DNA from: Bacillota bacterium
GTDB lineage: Bacteria; Bacillota_E; JAJZYS01; JAJYTV01
DNA length: 10,533 nt
NCBI GenBank assembly: GCA_021845645.1
Contig: JAJZVM010000147.1
Span: 1 to 10,533 of the forward strand
Reading direction: 5' to 3'
Positions within the stretch are counted from its first letter, which is position 1, and the number at the start of each line of letters is the position of its first letter. Made by a program: the position numbers and the translations under genes. The notes below the pieces were generated by a model, which was not told the origin of the DNA, searched no databases, and worked only from the letters and a program-made list of their open reading frames with translations. Below are positions 6,093 through 10,533 of this stretch, one piece after another.

Positions 6093-7514
6093 CTACGCTC
6101 TGCCGTAGACGTCCTGTACGCGGACGACGTCGTCGAGTTCGGGACTCGACACTTCGAGGACGGAAAGATCGATCTGGGCTGTCAGGCGATGCAACGTGCC
6201 TGGCAGGATCGTGATCGTGTTGCCTGGGCTGATCGCCTGCGGGTGTCCGTCGACCTCGAGCGTGCCCGCTCCGGCCAGCACCCACATCGACTCCATCTTC
6301 CGTTCGTGGTACTGCAGGCTGAGGCTATGGCCGGCGCGGACGAAGAGCAGCTTGCCCGCGTAGCGGTCGGTTTCGGCCCAGACATATTCGGCGCCCCAGG
6401 GTTTGTCGATGACGCGGGCGTTGCGCGGAATGAACGGAGCCCCGTCGACCCGCGGCGGCCTCACGAGCGCCGACGCCTCGAGCGTGGCGACAAGACTGCC
6501 GGCAGGCGTCGAGCAGATGATCATATCCTCCGCCCCCAGCACCTGTAGGGGTGGAGACCCCGGCTCGCGCCAGTCGAAGACGCCGCCGTCGCCACCGTCG
6601 TCACCCCGCGTGCTCTGATGGTAGCGGACGAATTCCGGCCAGTTGCCGAGGTCGCTCCAGCCGGCGTCGCACGGCACGACGCGCAGGTCGGTGGCGTGCT
6701 CCAGCACGGCACGGTCGAAAGGCTGACGCACGGCCGCTTCGTAGATGGCGGCGAGCGCCCTGGAGTCGCCTGCGCGCAAGGCCTTGGCTCCGTCCCGCGC
6801 AGAGGCGTGGAGGGCGGGCGCGACGATCTCCGCTGTGGCGATCAGAGACCGCACGTCGCCGATGAATACGCCCATGTTCCAGAGGGCTCCCGCCTCGACG
6901 AGCTCCGTGGCCAAGGTCACGTCGGGCTTCTCGACGAAGCGGTCCACGGGCCGTGGGCCCTCGTCCAGGCCCTCGGGCACGATGTAGCCGAACTCCTGGC
7001 GCGGACCGGTCGGGACGGCACCCAGCAGACAGATCCCGTCCCCGTCGGTCGCGAGGCCCACGGCCTCCACGGCGGCGGCGGTAAAGGCGGTTTCGTCGCG
7101 CATGATATGGTCGGCCGGGAGGATGGCCAGGACGGCGTCAGGGTAGTCCAAAGCGATGGCATGCGCCGCCGTCAGAGCCGCCATGCCGGTGTCACGCCGC
7201 ATCGGCTCGCCGAGGAAGCGGGAAGGATCAAGGTCGGGCAGAGCGGCCAGCATCGCCTGGCGGTCGGCTTCGAGTGCGATGAGGTAGACGTGGTCCGGGG
7301 AGTCCGCGACATGGAGCGCGCGCTGGTAGGCGCGGCCGACTAGCGTTTCGCCTTCGATGGCGACGAGGGGCTTCGGGTGGCCGGGCCGGGACAGCGGCCA
7401 GAGCCGCTCACCGGGGCCGCCCGCCATGATTACGGCCACGACGGGCCGCTGGGAGTTCAAGAAGCAGATCGCCTCGCTTCTCGCTTCTGGAATTGCCAAG
7501 TCCTGCGCATGCAT
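6093..7514 (-). CDS. manC: Mannose-1-phosphate guanylyltransferase with C-terminal cupin (phosphomannose isomerase-like) domain
   Basis: This enzyme makes GDP-mannose from mannose-1-phosphate and GTP, a precursor for exopolysaccharide and LPS sugars; the fused cupin may add fructose-6-P/mannose-6-P isomerisation. With ATG 7514 the protein has 473 residues, the usual size of bifunctional ManC/AlgA/XanB enzymes. The nucleotidyltransferase signature AGGPGERLWPLSRPGHPKPL is at about 31-50, followed by ILPADHI, FVEKPD and DAGWSDLGNW, all typical of the family. The C-terminal 100 residues form a cupin (KPWGAEYVW, then RAGHSLSLQYHE and PGTLHRL). The metal-binding pattern differs from classical type II isomerases, so isomerase activity is uncertain. 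The start is unsettled: no good ribosome site precedes ATG 7532, ATG 7514 or GTG 7439, and about 22 residues before the conserved core look unrelated to the family. The 5' end abuts a broken DruA fragment, so its original leader may have been replaced. Confidence 0.88.
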   Translation of the reverse strand: MHAQDLAIPEARSEAICFLNSQRPVVAVIMAGGPGERLWPLSRPGHPKPLVAIEGETLVGRAYQRALHVADSPDHVYLIALEADRQAMLAALPDLDPSRFLGEPMRRDTGMAALTAAHAIALDYPDAVLAILPADHIMRDETAFTAAAVEAVGLATDGDGICLLGAVPTGPRQEFGYIVPEGLDEGPRPVDRFVEKPDVTLATELVEAGALWNMGVFIGDVRSLIATAEIVAPALHASARDGAKALRAGDSRALAAIYEAAVRQPFDRAVLEHATDLRVVPCDAGWSDLGNWPEFVRYHQSTRGDDGGDGGVFDWREPGSPPLQVLGAEDMIICSTPAGSLVATLEASALVRPPRVDGAPFIPRNARVIDKPWGAEYVWAETDRYAGKLLFVRAGHSLSLQYHERKMESMWVLAGAGTLEVDGHPQAISPGNTITILPGTLHRLTAQIDLSVLEVSSPELDDVVRVQDVYGRA

Positions 7515-7630
7515 TGTAGCCGCTGGCCGCATGCCGGTCGATAGGCCGGGGATGAATCTTTGCTGACGGTCCAGACAAACGGCCTGTACACATTCACTGA
7601 ACCCCATGGAGAGAGGGTCTGGATGGCCGT

Positions 7631-7924
7631 GAGCTGAGCGCGAAAGTCCTTGGCGAGCGGGTAGAGGAAGATGGCCTTGATCGGTTTATCTCGCAGTTCG
7701 TAGCGATCGAGCTTGCCGCGGCCCTGGGTGTCGCCGACGTAGATCCAGTTGGCCGCCTTGTAGCAGGTGCCGGGGTATAGGCGATGGTCTACGCAGGTTT
7801 CGAGCAGCACGGGGCGGAAGTTGTGGCGCTCGAGCCAGTCTAGCTGCATGCGGCGGGCGGCCAGTGCCAGGACGGACGAGGCGAGGTATTTGACGTGCAC
7901 CCAGGGCAGCTGTCGCCGATCATC
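7631..7924 (-). pseudogene. Fragment of a DruA/DUF4338 family gene
   Basis: A frame open from about 8017 to 7457 contains an island of strong family resemblance: LPWVHVKYLASSVLALAARR, then FRPVLLETCVD, GTCYKAANW, VGDTQGRGKLDRY and IFLYPLAKDFR. These are the hallmark blocks of DUF4338, found in the Druantia anti-phage protein DruA and in related transposon-linked proteins. Only about 95 residues of a protein usually three to four times longer remain. Upstream of LPWV the frame holds unrelated sequence rather than the expected LHLVVNN-type block, and no other frame restores it. Downstream of residue 130 the frame also loses similarity and runs into the manC 5' end. It is therefore an internal remnant, broken on both sides. 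It could come from a Druantia locus or from an insertion element that carries this domain. Confidence 0.72.
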
Positions 7925-8017
7925 ACCATGCCACGAGGTCATCCAAAACCATACCAGTACAGACTCAGAATTGACTGAGGCAGGGTAAAGCGAGGGGCAC
8001 ATCGGGTCCTCAATCAA

Positions 8018-8060
8018 CTCCTGGTAATCTGAGGTTGCAAGACCAATCAGACGCCAGGAG
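8018..8060. repeat. Long imperfect inverted repeat
   Basis: CTCCTGG (8018-8024) pairs with CCAGGAG (8054-8060), TCTGA (8028-8032) with TCAGA (8047-8051), and GGT (8033-8035) with ACC (8042-8044). Fifteen pairs are spread over 43 nt and interrupted by small bulges. It lies between the DruA remnant and the transposase-like remnant, so it may be an element end or a leader structure. Its right arm includes the purine-rich AGGAGGG that would serve as ribosome site for the + strand remnant. Confidence 0.45.
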
Positions 8061-8070
8061 GGAAAGAGAG

Positions 8071-8350
8071 CTGTACGACGTGCCCGACATCCAGTCTATC
8101 CGAACGTTGCATCAGCGCGGTATTCGGAGCGGCAGATCGCGAAGCTGCTCGAGCTGAATCGGGAAACGGTGCATCGCTACATCGAGATGGCGGTCGTGCC
8201 GACGCAAGTGCGCATGGAGATCCAAGAGCCACGGCCGGCGGTGAAGTTCAAGGAGGAGTGGAAGAAGGCGGTGCGGGACCTGCTGAGGCCGAAGCTGAGA
8301 AGCAGGTTCGGCACCAGCCGCCTCCTGGCCCTCACGCACTGGAATGAACT
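8071..8350 (+). pseudogene. Frameshifted remnant resembling the N-terminus of an IS21-type (IstA) transposase
   Basis: After AGGAGGG (8057-8063) the frame from 8071 reads LYDVPDIQSIRTLHQRG, then is lost near 8118. Shifting by one base restores SERQIAKLLELNRETVHRYI (from about 8123), a helix-turn-helix typical of the start of IstA-like transposases. Observed GGTATTCGGAG against expected GGTTATTCGGAG points to loss of one T. No ATG starts the first part. The frame continues to about 8350 with EEWKKAVRDLL and RFGTSRLLALTHWNELLYR, which I do not recognise. The rest of a transposase (about 400 residues or more, DDE core) and any IstB partner are absent. Together with the DruA fragment it marks a decayed insertion site. 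The helix-turn-helix call is reasonable; the IS21 family assignment is less certain. Confidence 0.5.
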
Positions 8351-8353
8351 GCT

Positions 8354-8824
8354 CTACCGTCCCCCGATGTCGGCTGGCGGCATGATGACAACGGGGCACG
8401 GCGCCCGTTTCATGATCGCCATGAATCGGTGCCGTTGGAGGAGCGCGTCGGTCAGACTCTCGTCCATCGGACCTAGGACCAGCAACTGTGCATGGCTGGC
8501 CGACGCCAGGAGAACGGTGGCGGTATTGCCGCGCAGGGCGGTACAGGTGATGGAGATGTCATCACCGAGGGCTTGTCGTACCGCCTCTGCCAAAGCGGTC
8601 TCGGTGCGCGTCTGGATCTCTGCTGGCAGCATTGGTGGGAATGTCGACGGCCGGGGTGCAGGACCGGGTGGAGCAATAGGTGGCCGCCATGCCGTCACCG
8701 CATGCAACGGCGCCTGGCGAACGCTGGCCTCCGCCAGGGCCCATCGCAATGCCGTGGGGGACCCGCTGGTCAGGCTGACGCCGACAACGATCACTCTGGT
8801 GTCGCTCCCGGCAGAGGTGCTCAT
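8354..8824 (-). CDS. Universal stress protein (UspA family), probably not ATP-binding
   Basis: A 156-residue single-domain Usp. VIVVGVSLTSGSPTALRWALAEA at the N-terminus and the closing strand CPVVIM fit the family's alpha/beta fold. ATP-binding members carry an Asp in the first strand (GVDGS) and a G-x2-G-x9-G-S/T loop before the last helix. Here the Asp position is Ser17 and the loop reads GPMDESLTDALLQ from G118, lacking the glycines and the final GS/T, so nucleotide binding is unlikely. The start ATG 8824 has a good ribosome site (GAGGGGGA, 6 nt away). It follows the MFS transporter gene in the same direction with a 140-nt gap. Usp proteins help cells in starvation and stress, sometimes as partners or regulators of membrane transporters; a link to the neighbouring transporter is inference. 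Confidence 0.85.
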   Translation of the reverse strand: MSTSAGSDTRVIVVGVSLTSGSPTALRWALAEASVRQAPLHAVTAWRPPIAPPGPAPRPSTFPPMLPAEIQTRTETALAEAVRQALGDDISITCTALRGNTATVLLASASHAQLLVLGPMDESLTDALLQRHRFMAIMKRAPCPVVIMPPADIGGR

Positions 8825-8830
8825 CGTCTT

Positions 8831-8838
8831 TCCCCCTC
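8831..8838 (-). promoter_or_regulatory. Ribosome binding site for the universal stress protein
   Basis: Read on the - strand, GAGGGGGA precedes ATG 8824 by 6 nt and supports that start. Confidence 0.65.
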
Positions 8839-8891
8839 GAATGTGGTGAGTCGGCGGCGGTGCGGTTTAGGGTTGTCATCGCTATAGCCAG

Positions 8892-8929
8892 GGACGGATG
8901 CCGTCCAGGTGGTGCATGAAGAGGCACCA
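8892..8929. other. Two adjacent small hairpins between the transporter and usp genes
   Basis: GGACGG/CCGTCC (8892-8906, 3-nt loop) and TGGTGC/GCACCA (8910-8929, 8-nt loop) follow each other in the 140-nt gap. No T-run follows on the - strand. They may partly terminate or stabilise the transporter transcript before usp; chance formation in GC-rich DNA is possible. Confidence 0.35.
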
Positions 8930-8964
8930 TTCGGGTTGCCGACGTTTCATGCCGGTGACTCCCG

Positions 8965-10440
8965 CTAGCTGGTAGGGGACGTGTGGCTTGCCGATGCGAC
9001 CGACAGCGGCTGGGCAACGTCTTCGAGTGATGTTCGCTCCGCATTGACGGCGAAGAACCAGGCAATGACTCCGCCCCCGAACATGACGCCGGCGCCAACG
9101 TAGTATCCAAGTGTCAGCGGTCCCGGGTTATGCCCGCTGCCGATCAGAGACGCAAACAGCAACGGCGCTCCCACACCACCCACCAGCTGGGCGATGGCGA
9201 AGAAGAACGAGATCGCCTGCCCACGCAACTCGAGAGGGAAGATCTCGCTCACGGTGAGGTAGGCCGAGGATGCTCCTGCGGAGGCGAAGAAGAAGATGAC
9301 GCACCAGAAGATGGTCTGGGTGACGGCGCTCAGCACCCCTGCGTCAAAGAGAGCGCCGGAAATCGCCAGCAGAATGCCGGAAATGCAGTACGTGAACGTG
9401 ATCATCTTGCGCCGACCGATGGTGTCGAACAGTCCCCCGAGTAGTAGCGGGCCGATCAGGTTGCCGACCGCAAAGGGGATGAAGAAGTACCCGATGTGGT
9501 CAGCGGCAATGTGATAGAAGTGGGAGAGCACGAGCGCGTAGGAGAAGAAGATGGCGTTGTAGAGAAATGACTGGGTCACCATCATGGAGAAACCGAGGAA
9601 GGACCTTCGGGGGTACTTTCGCAACATGGTGGTCGTGATCTGGTAGTAGGAGACCGCGGCGCGGCCGGTGACCTCGATAGTGCTGCTTTCGGGAACAGAC
9701 GCCAGCTTTCCACCGCGTCTAAGCACGCCCTCCTCGATCTCACCGACGATCCGTTCTGCCTCTGCGTTTCGGCCGTGGATCATCAGCCAGCGCGGACTTT
9801 CGGGGATGTAGCGGCGGATGTAGATGATGATCACGCCGATCACCGGTCCCAGGAAGAAGCCAATCCGCCAGCCGAGGTTGACCGAAAGCAGGCGCGGGTT
9901 GAGCAAGAAGACTGTGCTGGCCGATCCGATCAGCGCTCCCGCCCAGTACGTCCCGTTGACGGCGATGTCGACCCGACCGCGGTAGTAGGAGGGAATGAGT
10001 TCGTCAATCGCGGAGTTGATGGCGGTGTACTCTCCCCCAATTCCCGCCCCCGCAATGAATCGGAAGAGAAGCAGGAACCAGAGCGTCGGCGAGAGCCCTG
10101 AGATACCGCTCGCAAGGAGATAGAGGGCGAGTGTCCAGATGAAGAGCCGCTTGCGACCCAGATAGTCGGTCAGACGTCCGAAGACGAGTGCCCCACCTAC
10201 CTCGCCAGCGAGATAGGCCGTCCCGATCAGGCCGATTTCGGCGGCGCTCAGGCCAAGGGTTGCATGCAACTGCAAGACTGGGCTGACGCTGGACGCGATC
10301 TGGATCTCCAGTCCATCCAGGATCCATGACACGCCCAGCCCGATGACGACCAGCCAGTGGAAGCGACTCCATGGAAGCCTGTCCATCCGCGCTGGGACGA
10401 GACTCCGAACCGGCGCCGACTCAGGATTCTTCATTGACAT
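8965..10440 (-). CDS. MFS transporter, sugar-porter-like
   Basis: An inner-membrane secondary transporter of the major facilitator superfamily, 491 residues from ATG 10440. Family marks (numbered from that start): DRLPWSRFHW before the first membrane helix (20-29), motif A GRLTDYLGRKR (88-98) between helices 2 and 3, its repeat GGLFDTIGRRK (335-345) in the second half, PESPRWL (213-219) at the start of the central cytoplasmic loop, and EIFPLELRGQ in the C-terminal half. Many hydrophobic segments agree with 12 helices. The substrate cannot be read from sequence; relatives carry sugars, aromatic acids or metabolites. The frame also allows starts at 10503, 10458 and 10434. None has a clear ribosome site; a GGGGG run lies 11 nt before 10440, and the residues upstream of 10440 look unconserved. 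It probably leads a two-gene unit with usp. Confidence 0.88.
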   Translation of the reverse strand: MSMKNPESAPVRSLVPARMDRLPWSRFHWLVVIGLGVSWILDGLEIQIASSVSPVLQLHATLGLSAAEIGLIGTAYLAGEVGGALVFGRLTDYLGRKRLFIWTLALYLLASGISGLSPTLWFLLLFRFIAGAGIGGEYTAINSAIDELIPSYYRGRVDIAVNGTYWAGALIGSASTVFLLNPRLLSVNLGWRIGFFLGPVIGVIIIYIRRYIPESPRWLMIHGRNAEAERIVGEIEEGVLRRGGKLASVPESSTIEVTGRAAVSYYQITTTMLRKYPRRSFLGFSMMVTQSFLYNAIFFSYALVLSHFYHIAADHIGYFFIPFAVGNLIGPLLLGGLFDTIGRRKMITFTYCISGILLAISGALFDAGVLSAVTQTIFWCVIFFFASAGASSAYLTVSEIFPLELRGQAISFFFAIAQLVGGVGAPLLFASLIGSGHNPGPLTLGYYVGAGVMFGGGVIAWFFAVNAERTSLEDVAQPLSVASASHTSPTS

Positions 10441-10533
10441 GGCAGGAATCGCCCCCATGCCAGATTTTGCACGACGGAGATGCGTCCTCAGCGATCCCGA
10501 CATTGGGCGACGGATCTGCTGATCGCCATCGTA
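10441..10533 (-). other. Upstream region of the MFS gene, cut by the window edge
   Basis: The region either encodes a 21-residue N-terminal extension (from ATG 10503) or is the leader of the transporter mRNA. No convincing promoter or operator is visible in the remaining bases. Confidence 0.4.

Noticed and set aside
5943..7343. + strand open frames (5943-6548, 6618-7343) opposite manC
   Set aside because: The - strand encodes a clear full-length guanylyltransferase over this span, and the + strand products show no family features.
7457..8017. Intact 186-residue DruA-like protein
   Set aside because: Only about 95 central residues resemble the family. The ends are unrelated, the start would be TTG without a ribosome site, and the C-terminus overlaps manC.
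8169..8849. + strand frame of 226 codons across the usp gene as a real protein
   Set aside because: Its first part is the transposase-like remnant and the rest is antisense to the well-supported usp gene with a good ribosome site.

Overview
The window is uniformly GC-rich DNA with close-packed genes. It probably comes from a GC-rich Gram-negative bacterium such as a proteobacterium, judged only from composition and the kinds of genes present; no marker gene fixes the taxon. I see no rRNA, tRNA or CRISPR array.

Left third to half (1-5942, + strand): a tightly coupled cluster that looks like the distal part of a BREX-related anti-phage system. It holds the C-terminal part of one BREX-type (DUF2791/BrxD-like) ATPase that runs off the left edge. 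A second, complete DUF2791-type ATPase overlaps it by 11 nt. A BrxL-like protein (AAA+ ATPase plus Lon-like C-terminal domain) starts on the preceding stop codon (TGATG overlap). After a 187-nt gap comes a RecQ-family helicase with an apparent AbrB-like N-terminal extension and an HRDC C-terminus. No methyltransferase, PglX or PglZ gene lies within the window, so whether this is a truncated view of a larger BREX-like island or a minimal ATPase/BrxL/RecQ system cannot be decided here. The working idea is that the paired ATPases and BrxL act on foreign DNA and RecQ unwinds or processes it.

Middle (5943-8353): a 15-bp perfect stem separates the + strand cluster from a convergent mannose-1-phosphate guanylyltransferase (GDP-mannose synthesis, with a fused cupin domain). 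Upstream of that gene lies a graveyard of mobile or defence DNA: a piece of a DruA/DUF4338 gene on the - strand, an imperfect hairpin, and a frameshifted remnant on the + strand that looks like the start of an IS21-type transposase.

Right third (8354-10533, - strand): an MFS transporter followed by a universal stress protein whose ATP-binding residues appear to be missing. They lie in the same direction, with a 140-nt gap that contains two small hairpins.

The picture is a defence island on the left, a housekeeping or exopolysaccharide gene, scars of insertion events, and a transporter/stress pair on the right.
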